In this document: piece after piece, positions 46,897 to 54,382 of the stretch
Numbering within the stretch: the stretch's first letter is position 1
Layout of the letters: each line of letters begins with the position of its first letter
Assembly: GCA_021298085.1 (NCBI GenBank)
Contig: JAJTDE010000007.1
Location: 21,931 to 85,930, forward strand
DNA: 64,000 bases
Direction of reading: 5' to 3'
DNA from: Rubrivivax sp.
GTDB lineage: Bacteria; Pseudomonadota; Gammaproteobacteria; Burkholderiales; Burkholderiaceae_C
Program-made: the position numbers and the translations under genes
The notes under the pieces: generated by a model
The model's input: only the letters and a program-made list of their open reading frames with translations
Database searches by the model: none
What the model was told of the DNA's origin: nothing

Positions 46897-46920
46897 GGCC
46901 CGTGCCTGCGGGCCTTTTTT
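46897..46920 (+). terminator. Rho-independent terminator between soxX and soxB
   Basis: Stem GGCCCG / CGGGCC (46897-46902 and 46909-46914), loop TGCCTG, followed at once by six T (46915-46920). This is a textbook intrinsic terminator, 14 bases after the soxX stop and 28 bases before the soxB start, on the coding strand. It should reduce or stop read-through from soxCDYZAX into soxB. Confidence 0.82.
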
Positions 46921-46931
46921 GACGTTCAAAC

Positions 46932-46947
46932 ATAAGCAAGCACTTAT
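46932..46947 (+). promoter_or_regulatory. Palindromic operator candidate at the soxB start
   Basis: A perfect inverted repeat ATAAG-CAAGCA-CTTAT, ending one base before the soxB ATG. It has the same 5-6-5 build as the site over the soxC promoter and shares the CTTAT half. It occupies the place where a ribosome-binding site should be, and no clear Shine-Dalgarno is visible here. Confidence 0.5.
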
Positions 46948-46948
46948 C

Positions 46949-48703
46949 ATGAGCCTGAGCAAGCGCGAATTTCTCCAGGTGTTGTCGGCGGCTGCCGTCG
47001 CCGGCATGGGCCTGGCCCGCTATGAGTCGGCCGATGCAGCGACGGCGGAAGCAGGCCTTTACGACCTCCCTCCTCTTGGCACAGGCACGGGCCATGTCAG
47101 CTTCCTGCACATGACCGATTGCCACGCGCAGCTCAAGCCGATCTACTTCCGCGAGCCCAGTGTCAACCTGGGCATCGGCAGCATGAACGGTCAGTTGCCC
47201 CACCTGGTCGGCGAACACCTGCTCAAGCGTGCTGGGGTCAAGCCGGGCACACCGCTGGCCCATGGCTACACCTTCCTCGATTTCGAACGCGCCGCGCGCC
47301 GCTACGGCAAGGTTGGCGGGTTTGCCCACCTTGCAACCCTCGTCAAGCGCCTGAAGGCCAGCCGCCCCGGCGCCCTGCTGCTGGATGGTGGCGACACCTG
47401 GCAGGGCAGCGCCACCAGCCTCTGGACCAACGCGCAGGACATGGTCGACGCCTGCAAGGCCCTGACGGTCGACGTGATGACCGGTCACTGGGAGTTCACG
47501 TACGGCATGAAGCGCGTGAAGGAGATCGTCGAGAAGGACTTCAGCGAGGGCACACACAAGGTTGACTTTGTGGCGCAGAACGTGAAGACCAATGACTTCG
47601 GTGATCCGGTCTTCAAGCCCTATGTGCTGCGCGACATGAGCGGCGTGAAGGTAGCCATCGTCGGCCAGGCGTTCCCGTACACACCCATCGCCAACCCTCG
47701 CTACATGGTGGCCGACTGGGAGTTCGGGATCCAGGACGAAAACATGCAGAAGGTGGTGGACGACGCACGCGCCAAGGGTGCCCAGGTCGTGGTGGTGGTC
47801 AGCCACAACGGCATGGACGTCGACCTGAAAATGGCCAGCCGTGTACGCGGCATCGACGCCATCTTCGGCGGCCATACCCACGATGGCGTTCCCGTGGCCA
47901 TTCCCGTCAGCAACCCAGGCGGCAAGACGCTGGTCACCAACGCTGGCAGCAACGGGAAGTTCCTGGGCGTGATGGACTTTGTGGTCAAGGACGGCAAGGT
48001 CTCCGACTTCCGCTACCGCCTGCTGCCTGTATTCGCCAACATGCTCAGGCCTGACCCTGAGATGGACGCACTGATCACCCGGATCCGCGCGCCGTACGAA
48101 GGCAAGCTGGCGGAGAAGCTGGCAGTCACCGACGGTCTGCTGTTCCGGCGAGGCAACTTCAATGGCAGCTGGGACCAGCTCCTCTGTGATGCCCTGATGG
48201 ATGTCCAGGGCGCCCAGATCGCGTTCAGCCCGGGCTTCCGCTGGGGCACCAGCCTGTTGCCCGGCGACGTGATCACGCGCGAACTGATGATGGACCAGGT
48301 CGCCATCACCTACCCCTACGCGACCGTGACGGACATGTCGGGCGAGATGATCAAGACGGTGCTCGAAGACGTCGCCGACAACCTCTTCAACGCCGACCCG
48401 TACTACCAGCAGGGCGGCGACATGGTGCGTATTGGCGGGCTGCAGTACACCATGACACCCGGGGAGAAGATGGGCTCCCGCATCAGCGACATGCGGCTGG
48501 GTGACAAAGGCATCGAAGCCTCGAAAACCTACAAGGTGGCGGGCTGGGCGCCGGTTGCCGAAGAGGCCGCGCGCGCCGGGAACAAGCCGGTCTGGGATGT
48601 CGTGGAAACCTGGCTGAAGAGCCGGCCCAACGGCCGGGTGACAGCCCGCAAGATCAACACACCCAGACTGGTCGGCATGGCGGGCAACCCCGGAATCGCC
48701 TGA
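46949..48703 (+). CDS. soxB: Thiosulfohydrolase SoxB
   Basis: A 584-residue SoxB. The signal 'SLSKREFLQVLSAAAVAGMGLA' is Tat-like with KR in place of RR. Dimanganese-site motifs are 'FLHMTDCHAQLKP', 'LLDGGDTWQGS', 'MTGHWEFTYG', 'VVVVVSHNGMDVD' and 'IFGGHTHDG'. The C-terminal 5'-nucleotidase-like domain has 'NGSWDQLLCDALMDV' and 'FSPGFRWGTSLLPG'. It hydrolyses the sulfone group from SoxY-S-thiosulfonate, releasing sulfate. ATG 46949 gives a proper signal; the TTG at 46919 lies in the upstream terminator T-run. A terminator and an operator-like palindrome precede it. Confidence 0.95.
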   Translation: MSLSKREFLQVLSAAAVAGMGLARYESADAATAEAGLYDLPPLGTGTGHVSFLHMTDCHAQLKPIYFREPSVNLGIGSMNGQLPHLVGEHLLKRAGVKPGTPLAHGYTFLDFERAARRYGKVGGFAHLATLVKRLKASRPGALLLDGGDTWQGSATSLWTNAQDMVDACKALTVDVMTGHWEFTYGMKRVKEIVEKDFSEGTHKVDFVAQNVKTNDFGDPVFKPYVLRDMSGVKVAIVGQAFPYTPIANPRYMVADWEFGIQDENMQKVVDDARAKGAQVVVVVSHNGMDVDLKMASRVRGIDAIFGGHTHDGVPVAIPVSNPGGKTLVTNAGSNGKFLGVMDFVVKDGKVSDFRYRLLPVFANMLRPDPEMDALITRIRAPYEGKLAEKLAVTDGLLFRRGNFNGSWDQLLCDALMDVQGAQIAFSPGFRWGTSLLPGDVITRELMMDQVAITYPYATVTDMSGEMIKTVLEDVADNLFNADPYYQQGGDMVRIGGLQYTMTPGEKMGSRISDMRLGDKGIEASKTYKVAGWAPVAEEAARAGNKPVWDVVETWLKSRPNGRVTARKINTPRLVGMAGNPGIA

Positions 48704-48744
48704 CACCCACCGAGGCTCGCCGGCCGCCGGCTGAGCAGGGTGCC

Positions 48745-49881
48745 TCAGGCCTCCCGGTCAGCGGCCCAAAGCATCCAGCGCAGCGTCACCACACTGCCGA
48801 GCACGATACCGGCCACCGCGATCAGGGAGCCTATCGACAGCGTCGACAACCCGGTGAGCCCCTGGCCCACCGTGCAGCCGAGCGCCGTGACGCCGCCAAA
48901 GCCCATCAGCGCCGCGCCCAGCAGCTGTTGGCGCAAGTCGTGCAGCGACGCAAAACCCTCCCAGCGGAAAGTCTTGGTGGCCAGCGCATGCGCAGCAGAC
49001 CCGAGGATGACACCCACCACGGCCAGGATGCCGAAGCTGGGCTTCAGCGATGCGTCTGTCCACAAGGTGAGCAGCTCGATGGAGTAAGCCACCGGTGCCA
49101 CAAAGCTGAGCGATTCGATGGTGCGTGTGTTGGTGGCGAAGTAGACGTTCTCCAGGGTCTGCGGGTTCTCGCCAAATCCGAGGTGTCCTGTGACGTACCA
49201 GCCCAGCGGGATGATGGCGCCCAGCAGCAGGCCGGCAACCATCTTTCGCCGGTCAGCCCGAAACCGCGCGTCGGCCAGCACATAGGCCAACAAGCCCAGT
49301 ACGACCGCAGCACTCAGCACCACCAAGGCCAGGCGGGGCTCCCAACCGGTCAGACGCGACAGCGCCACATGCATGCCCTGCTGCGACCAGCCCCACTCAC
49401 CCAGGGGCAGGGCCACAGGGTCCAGCCAGGCTGAACGGGGCACGGCCAGCAAGCCCTTGAGGGTCATGTAGGAAAAGAGCCCCATGACCAGCAACACCAC
49501 CATGGAGCGAACACTGCCTGCGCCAGCACGGATGAGGTTCTTGTTGGCACAACCACCGGCCAGCGTCATGCCGACACCGAAGATCAGGCCGCCCAGCAGG
49601 AGACTCAGCCATGGCAGCACCGGGCGCTGGGCGACCGCCTGGCCGATGTCTGCCAGCCCGAACCATGCGAGGGCAGTGGTGCCGGCCATGGCCACCGCAA
49701 CGGCCATCAACCACATGCGCAGGCGCGCTGTGTGCCCCATGTTCACGACGTCGGACAGTGCGCCCATCGTGCAGAAGTTGGCCCGTGCGGCCACCACACC
49801 GAACGCAAAGCCCAGGACGAGCCCGCCACCCAGCACCCAGCGTGTGGCGGCCAGCACGGCAGGATCAAGTGCCTCACCCAT
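48745..49881 (-). CDS. YeeE/YedE-family (TsuA-like) thiosulfate or sulfur transporter
   Basis: A 378-residue membrane protein with two homologous halves. The family cysteines are present in 'RANFCTMGA' (near 37), 'LAGGCANKNLIRAGAG' (near 110) and 'ALGCTVGQGLTGLSTLSIGS' (near 340); in TsuA such cysteines relay thiosulfate through the membrane. Multiple hydrophobic helices are spread along the length. It lies 17 bases downstream of a TusA-like gene on the same strand, and YeeE-TusA (YeeD) pairs are a recurring transport unit. It is convergent with soxB. The exact substrate (thiosulfate or another sulfur species) cannot be read from sequence. Confidence 0.83.
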   Translation of the reverse strand: MGEALDPAVLAATRWVLGGGLVLGFAFGVVAARANFCTMGALSDVVNMGHTARLRMWLMAVAVAMAGTTALAWFGLADIGQAVAQRPVLPWLSLLLGGLIFGVGMTLAGGCANKNLIRAGAGSVRSMVVLLVMGLFSYMTLKGLLAVPRSAWLDPVALPLGEWGWSQQGMHVALSRLTGWEPRLALVVLSAAVVLGLLAYVLADARFRADRRKMVAGLLLGAIIPLGWYVTGHLGFGENPQTLENVYFATNTRTIESLSFVAPVAYSIELLTLWTDASLKPSFGILAVVGVILGSAAHALATKTFRWEGFASLHDLRQQLLGAALMGFGGVTALGCTVGQGLTGLSTLSIGSLIAVAGIVLGSVVTLRWMLWAADREA

Positions 49882-49898
49882 GGGTACGCACCTCTGCG

Positions 49899-50126
49899 TC
49901 AGTTCTTGCGGAGCCAGAAGACATACCGCCCCCCTTCGTTGGCAGTGGCCAGCAAGGTGTGCCCGAGTTGGTCGGCAAATGCGGGCATGTCGTCGACCGA
50001 CCCGCTGTCGGTGGAGGTCACTTTCAGGATCTCGCCAGCTGCCAGCGTCATCATGGCCTTCCTGGCCTTTACGATGGGCATGGGACAGGCCAGGCCCGAG
50101 GCGTCGAGTTCCTTGTCAGCGTGCAT
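49899..50126 (-). CDS. TusA-family sulfur carrier (YeeD-like)
   Basis: A 75-residue TusA-fold protein with the sulfur-carrying cysteine in 'LDASGLACPMPIVKARKAM' (Cys14, C-P-x-P motif) and a C-terminal 'YVFWLRKN'. TusA proteins pass persulfide sulfur in the cytoplasm. It is upstream of and probably co-transcribed with the YeeE transporter, so it may receive imported sulfur. It is divergent from the DsrE-like gene, with a 153-base gap that contains an inverted repeat GCACAC/GTGTGC (50181-50199). Confidence 0.85.
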   Translation of the reverse strand: MHADKELDASGLACPMPIVKARKAMMTLAAGEILKVTSTDSGSVDDMPAFADQLGHTLLATANEGGRYVFWLRKN

Positions 50127-50279
50127 GGAAAAGCGTCACGAAGGTTGATCTGTCGAACACGGAACCGAAGCCGCCGCGCTGCACACAGTCGTCGTGTGCG
50201 GCCGACATTGTCGCTGAGCTGCAACCGGCACGCTTGGCCCCATCGGGCCACCGGCCAACACCACGAGAGGAGTCTTCCC

Positions 50280-50699
50280 ATGAAACATCTCTGGGCCATG
50301 GCTGGCCTGATGGCCAGTCTGGCGCTGGCCCCGTCAGCCGCATCGGCACAGCACAAGGTGGTCTACCACGTCGACAACGCGTCAGCCCAAGGGCTGAAGG
50401 GTCTGCGAAGCATCCGCAACCACCTTGACACCGACCCCAAGGCCAAGGTGACCGTGGTGGCCCTCGCCGAAGGCATCGACTTCCTGCTGGAAGGCGCCAA
50501 AGATGCACAAGGCAACCCCTACATCGGGCCGATCGCCGCACTGGCAGCCCGCGGCGTGCGATTCGAGGTCTGTGACCTCACGCTGCGAAGCCGCAACCTG
50601 AAGCGCGAGTCGTTCATCCAGGAAGCGGATTTCACGCCGTCGGGCGTGGTGCGCATCACACAGCTTCAAAGTGACGGCCACGCCTACATCAAGCCCTGA
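50280..50699 (+). CDS. Exported DsrE-like protein
   Basis: A 139-residue protein with a cleavable signal peptide ('MAGLMASLALAPSAASAQ') and a DsrE/F-like fold: 'KVVYHVDNASAQGLKGLRSIRNHLD', 'VVALAEGIDFLL', 'IAALAARGVRFEVCDLTLRSR'. One conserved-looking cysteine (near residue 99 in 'FEVCDLT') sits where DsrE-type proteins bind sulfur. Cytoplasmic DsrE carries sulfur for reverse dissimilatory sulfite reductase; an exported version would act in the periplasm. It starts after a GAGGAG Shine-Dalgarno. Its role is inferred from context only. Confidence 0.75.
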   Translation: MKHLWAMAGLMASLALAPSAASAQHKVVYHVDNASAQGLKGLRSIRNHLDTDPKAKVTVVALAEGIDFLLEGAKDAQGNPYIGPIAALAARGVRFEVCDLTLRSRNLKRESFIQEADFTPSGVVRITQLQSDGHAYIKP

Positions 50700-50796
50700 C
50701 CCTACAACTGCGCGCACGCCGACGCGGATCGGCCGCGCCAGTGACCCACTCGGTTGATCGCTTCGTCGGCAGACACTGACCTTTGTCAACCAGAAT

Positions 50797-50812
50797 ATTC
50801 GTATAAACGAAT
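50797..50812 (+). promoter_or_regulatory. Perfect ATTCG-N6-CGAAT palindrome
   Basis: ATTCG-TATAAA-CGAAT is a perfect inverted repeat that contains ATTC-N8-GAAT, the architecture known for SqrR-type ArsR-family repressors of sulfide genes. The central TATAAA may be a -10 element. It lies 70 bases upstream of the half-length YeeE gene. It is the strongest of the related sites in the region. Confidence 0.62.
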
Positions 50813-50881
50813 AATCTTGTGACTGCGCAGGTGCGTCCGTGGCCATCGGGGTCACCGGCCTGCGCCCAAGGAAAGCACGTC

Positions 50882-51447
50882 ATGGGCATGACCAGCTGGC
50901 TGGAGGCCGTGGGCGAGAACGCCAGCGCGTGCCTGCCTGGGGCTGGGCAGGCGCCATCGGTGTGGGCCTGTGCATTGCGGCAGCCTGGTGGCTGACGTAC
51001 GCTGTCAGCCAATCGGCATTTGACCCCCATCCCGTCCAGGCACTGAGCTTCACGGGGCCTTCCTCCGAGTTCCTGACACGCGTCCTGTTCGCCAGCGACA
51101 AACCACCAACGTTCGACCTGGGCTTGATTCCCGGCGTGTTCGTGGGTTCATTTCTGGCTGCATGGCTGTTCGGCGAACTCAAGCTCGAGGGCTTCGAGGG
51201 CGGCCCCGGCATGCGCCGCTACCTGATCGGCGCAGTGTGCATGGGCTTCGGCGGCATGCTGGCCGGAGGCTGCGCGGTGGGTGCAGGACTGTCCGGTGCT
51301 GCCGTGTTCACCATCACCTCCTGGGTCACGCTGTGTGCCATCTGGGCCAGTGCGGCGTTGACGGACCGCCTGCTCGATCAGCGGTCCATACGCCTGCTGG
51401 ACCAGTCCATGCCCGGCACCAACACACCTGCGCTCCCCGCGCGATGA
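50882..51447 (+). pseudogene. Half-length YeeE/YedE transporter, probable frameshift near the start
   Basis: From about 50929 the frame encodes the C-terminal half of a YeeE/YedE protein: 'PAWGWAGAIGVGLCIAAAWWLTYAVSQ', 'PVQALSFTGPSSEF', 'ELKLEGFEGGPGMRRYLIGAVCMGFGGMLAGGCAVGAGLSG' (landmark). The N-terminal half is missing. The best start is ATG 50882, with AAGGA 8 bases upstream; it gives MGMTSWLEAVGENA and then runs out of frame. Adding one base near 50915-50925 would join it to 'QRVPAWGW'. Without a frameshift the CDS must begin at GTG 50929 or at GTG 50839 with arginine-rich non-family sequence. It could also be a functional half transporter translated from GTG 50929. It is convergent with fccB. 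Confidence 0.6.
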
Positions 51448-51527
51448 AGATCGGACGAGGCTGAATGCGTACACAACAACCTGCAGCTCAGTCCGGAAGG
51501 CGCTGAGCTGGCAGGTGTCGAGCTGGT

Positions 51528-52805
51528 TCAGATGGCCAGCATGTCGGCCCAGATGTTGTCTGCCCAACTGAGGGCATAGCGGCCTTCGATCTGGTTGGCT
51601 GCCGCAGAGACGCCCCCCGAGCCCGGCACTGTCTTGAAGGTCTTGTCAGCCGCGTCGTACTGATGCACCGAGGCCACGTGGATGACATCGCGATCAGACA
51701 CGAAGCTGTAGCAGGTGTTCATGACCACCGGAGTGGGGTTGACGGCCTCACCCTTGAGCAGGCTGATGATGGCGGCCGCAGCGACCTTGGCGTGCTGATT
51801 GGCCATGTGCCCACTCTTGGGCATCATTGGCGCAGAGAAGGTGGAGTCACCCAGCACGTGCACGCCCGGCGCCGCTGTACTTTCCATCGTCAGCCAATTC
51901 ACCCCGACCCAGCGGTTGTTGACATTGACCAGCCCTGCCGAACGCGCAAGATCAGCCGCGCGCTGCGGCGGGATGATGTTGAGCACATCGGCCTTGACAT
52001 CATCAAACTCAAGTTTGGCCACATTGCCCGAGACTTCCTTGATCTCGTTGTTGGGCCGGTACTCGAGGATGCCCTTGTAGCGGTCGGCAAAGGCCTTCTC
52101 AAACAGCGCCTTCTTGGACTGAACTTCCGGGTTTGCGTCGAGCAGGAGCAACTTGCTCCTGGGTTTGCGTGCCTTGAGGTAGTTCGCAACCACGCAAGCA
52201 CGCTCGTAGGGCCCGGGGGGGCAGCGGTAGGGCACCTTGGGAACTGCGATGGCCACAACGCCACCGTCAGGCATGGCTTCGAGCTGCTGGCGCAGGGCCA
52301 AGGTCTGCGGGCCAGCCTTCCAGGCGTGCAGCACTCGTCCGCCGTCGAGAGCGGCCTGCAGCCCGCCTACCTGTTCCAGCATGAAATCGATGCCAGGCGA
52401 GACGATCAGGCGGTCGTACGGCAGCTCAGAACCCCCACTCAGCCGAACCTTCTTGGCGCCAGCGTCAATGGTCGTCACGTCACCCTGGACAACCTTGACG
52501 CCCAACGCCTTCAGCCCGTCATAGCCACGGGTGATGTCGCTCATCTGGCGGTAGCCGGCCACCACCAGATTGCTGATCGGGCACGACACAAACTGAGTGT
52601 TCCGTTCGATCAGCGTGACATCAACGTTGCCGCCCCACATCTTCAGGTAATGGGCCGCTGTGCTGCCGCCGAAGCCGCCACCCACGATCACCACACGTCC
52701 AATCGAAGGGCCGCTGCCCATGCTGGCGCAGCCCGTCATGGACGCGGCTGCCAAGGCGGCACCGGCTCCCAGGAGCTGGCGGCGAGAAACAATGTTCTGG
52801 TTCAT
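51528..52805 (-). CDS. fccB: Flavocytochrome c sulfide dehydrogenase, flavoprotein subunit (FccB/SoxF)
   Basis: A 425-residue exported flavoprotein. A Tat signal 'SRRQLLGAGAALAAASM' precedes the FAD site 'GRVVIVGGGFGGSTAAHYL'. The redox-active cysteines are probably those in 'PYRCPPGPYERAC' and 'MNTCYSFVSD', and a C-terminal FCSD domain is present. It oxidises sulfide to sulfur in the periplasm and passes electrons to the cytochrome subunit. ATG 52805 is chosen for the Tat signal; an upstream in-frame start at 52850 would lie inside fccA. It is 10 bases downstream of fccA. Confidence 0.92.
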   Translation of the reverse strand: MNQNIVSRRQLLGAGAALAAASMTGCASMGSGPSIGRVVIVGGGFGGSTAAHYLKMWGGNVDVTLIERNTQFVSCPISNLVVAGYRQMSDITRGYDGLKALGVKVVQGDVTTIDAGAKKVRLSGGSELPYDRLIVSPGIDFMLEQVGGLQAALDGGRVLHAWKAGPQTLALRQQLEAMPDGGVVAIAVPKVPYRCPPGPYERACVVANYLKARKPRSKLLLLDANPEVQSKKALFEKAFADRYKGILEYRPNNEIKEVSGNVAKLEFDDVKADVLNIIPPQRAADLARSAGLVNVNNRWVGVNWLTMESTAAPGVHVLGDSTFSAPMMPKSGHMANQHAKVAAAAIISLLKGEAVNPTPVVMNTCYSFVSDRDVIHVASVHQYDAADKTFKTVPGSGGVSAAANQIEGRYALSWADNIWADMLAI

Positions 52806-52815
52806 GTGCAACTCC

Positions 52816-53157
52816 TCACTTGCGCGCGGCAGGGACCGGCAGGGCTGCAAAGTAGGCCGCGATCAGACGAATCTGTTCGTCGGTGTAGCCCTTGGCGATC
52901 TGGTGCATGATGGTGGCAGGCTGGTTTCCGTTCTTGTAGTCAGCGATCATCGCCACCAGCTTGTCGGCCGGCATGCCTGCCAAGGGCTTCATGTCACCTC
53001 TGGCATTGCCGTTGGTGCCGTGGCAGTTGGCGCAGGTTGCTGCCAGGTTTCGGCCCAGCTGAGCAGAACCCGGCGCTGCGGGTGGCGTCTGTGCCTGCAC
53101 GGCAGCTGCCGCGGCCCATCCGATTGCCAAAGCCCATCGGGTGGTAAGTGGTTTCAT
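52816..53157 (-). CDS. fccA: Flavocytochrome c, monoheme cytochrome subunit (FccA/SoxE-like)
   Basis: A 113-residue exported cytochrome with a signal peptide ending 'AAVQAQT', haem motif CANCH (Cys42-His46) in 'LAATCANCHGTNGNARGDMKPLAGM', and an axial methionine probably in 'ATIMHQIAKGYTDEQI'. FCSD cytochrome subunits are often diheme; this one is the small monoheme type. It is the first gene of fccAB. An operator-like palindrome (53224-53239) lies in the 241-base divergent region upstream. Confidence 0.88.
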   Translation of the reverse strand: MKPLTTRWALAIGWAAAAAVQAQTPPAAPGSAQLGRNLAATCANCHGTNGNARGDMKPLAGMPADKLVAMIADYKNGNQPATIMHQIAKGYTDEQIRLIAAYFAALPVPAARK

Positions 53158-53223
53158 CAGGGGTCTCCTGCAAGGGGTGTGGAGGGGTTGGCCGCCGCGT
53201 ACGCCGGCAGTGTGCGGATATTT

Positions 53224-53239
53224 ATCAGCCCGCGCTTAT
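53224..53239 (-). promoter_or_regulatory. Operator candidate upstream of fccA
   Basis: An imperfect palindrome ATCAG-CCCGCG-CTTAT (plus-strand reading) of the same 5-6-5 build. On the fccA strand it precedes a GATAAAT that may be the -10 element, so it would lie over the promoter. One arm is identical to the CTTAT half at soxC and soxB. Confidence 0.4.
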
Positions 53240-53386
53240 TCTTGCGGCAGGGCAGCTTCAGCATACTGACAATTTTCATCATGGATTTCCCGAGGGCGAT
53301 GGCGCGCTGTCGGCGACTCTGGCGCGCAGGCAACCCGAGGCGCCACCCGCCTATGGAAAATCTGGCCAGGCCACGGGCTTCGGCGC

Positions 53387-53406
53387 TAATATCACCATAT
53401 GCTGAT
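53387..53406 (+). promoter_or_regulatory. -10 element and palindrome at a likely leaderless start
   Basis: TAATAT (53387-53392) lies 6 bases before the hydrolase ATG, so transcription would begin at or next to the start codon, and no Shine-Dalgarno is present. A near-palindrome ATCAC-CATATG-CTGAT (53391-53406) covers the -10 and the ATG, again with the 5-6-5 build. Confidence 0.4.
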
Positions 53407-54382
53407 TTATAGAATCCATGCGTGGGCGTCAGGCAATCGGCCGTGGCTCTGCCTGTTCCTGGGTGTCGCGGCCTGGGCGTTCGGTCAGCAGGCAGCTGCG
53501 CAGGCGGCCCCACAAAGGCCGTCCCTGACACCCGTCGGCGACGGTATCTTCCTGGTGCAAGGCTTGTCGGCGCTGGGCTCGGCTGAAAACCGCAATTTCA
53601 TCTCCAACGCCAGCGTCATCGTCACCGCATCCAGCGTCGTTGTCGTCGACGCCCTGGGCGCACCCGCGCTGGCCCGCGAACTGATGGAGGAAATCCGCAA
53701 GCTCACACCCAATCCGATCAGTCACGTCATCGTCACGCACTACCACGCGGACCATGTCTATGGGCTACAGGCCTTCCGGGACGCTGGAGTCAAGATCATT
53801 GCCCACCCGCTGGCGCAGGTTTACCTGCACTCCGACGCGGCACAGCTTCGGCTGCAGGCCAGCCGCGAGGAAATGGCGCCATGGGTGGACGACAACACGC
53901 GCTTGGTAGCGGCCGATGTATGGGTCGACAAACCCACTGTCCTGAAGATTGGCGGCCTGGAGTTCCACCTCAAACCCGCGGGACCTGCCCACACCCCGGA
54001 AGATCTGGTGGTGTGGATTCCTGAGCGCAAGACACTGGTCGCCGGTGATCTGGTGTTCCGAGGGCGTGTGCCCTTTGTCGGACAAGCCGACAGTGGCCAG
54101 TGGATTCATGCACTTGATGGCCTGCTGGCGTACGAGGCTGACACCATCCTGCCCGGCCATGGGCCGGTGTCGTCCAAGGCTCGGCAAGATCTGCAATTGA
54201 CCCGAGACTACTTGGCCTTCCTTCGCCAGACCATGGGGGACGCTGCACGCAACATGGAACCGTTCGAGGACGCCTATGCGCGCACCGACTGGTCGCGCTT
54301 TGCCAACCTGCCGCTGTTTGGTGTCGCCAACCGCATCAATGCCTTCAATACCTATCTGCTCATGGAGAAGTTGGTGCCATGA
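53399..54382 (+). CDS. Exported metallo-beta-lactamase-fold hydrolase, SoxH-like
   Basis: A 327-residue protein with a signal peptide ('CLFLGVAAWAFGQQAAAQA'). The zinc-site motifs are 'VTHYHADHVYGLQAF' (H-x-H-x-D-H near residue 115), 'PAHTPEDLVVWIP' and 'TLVAGDLVFRGRVPF', with a final 'ILPGHGPV'. It resembles SoxH and the zinc hydrolases of quinoprotein-associated systems. The reaction is unproven; a thioester or polysulfide substrate is possible. Its stop overlaps the next start (ATGA, 54379-54382), so it is coupled to a TlpA-like thioredoxin. Confidence 0.82.
   Translation: MLIYRIHAWASGNRPWLCLFLGVAAWAFGQQAAAQAAPQRPSLTPVGDGIFLVQGLSALGSAENRNFISNASVIVTASSVVVVDALGAPALARELMEEIRKLTPNPISHVIVTHYHADHVYGLQAFRDAGVKIIAHPLAQVYLHSDAAQLRLQASREEMAPWVDDNTRLVAADVWVDKPTVLKIGGLEFHLKPAGPAHTPEDLVVWIPERKTLVAGDLVFRGRVPFVGQADSGQWIHALDGLLAYEADTILPGHGPVSSKARQDLQLTRDYLAFLRQTMGDAARNMEPFEDAYARTDWSRFANLPLFGVANRINAFNTYLLMEKLVP

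Noticed and set aside
46919-46947. Possible soxB promoter TTGACG, 17 bases, ACTTAT
   Set aside because: The predicted start site would fall inside the soxB signal-peptide codons, after the required ATG, and TTGACG includes part of the terminator T-run.
46310-48706. A long minus-strand open frame opposite soxX-soxB
   Set aside because: It crosses two clear genes and a terminator, has no recognisable domain, and follows the expected antisense composition.
48704-48744. Bidirectional terminator between soxB and yeeE
   Set aside because: A GC-rich imperfect hairpin is visible (GCTC..CCGGC / GCCGG..TGAGC), but it has mismatches and no T-run on either strand.
50181-50199. GCACAC/GTGTGC inverted repeat between tusA and the DsrE-like gene as a regulon operator
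   Set aside because: Its arms and spacing (6-7-6) do not match the 5-6-5 sites. It may be functional, but I cannot link it to the same regulator.
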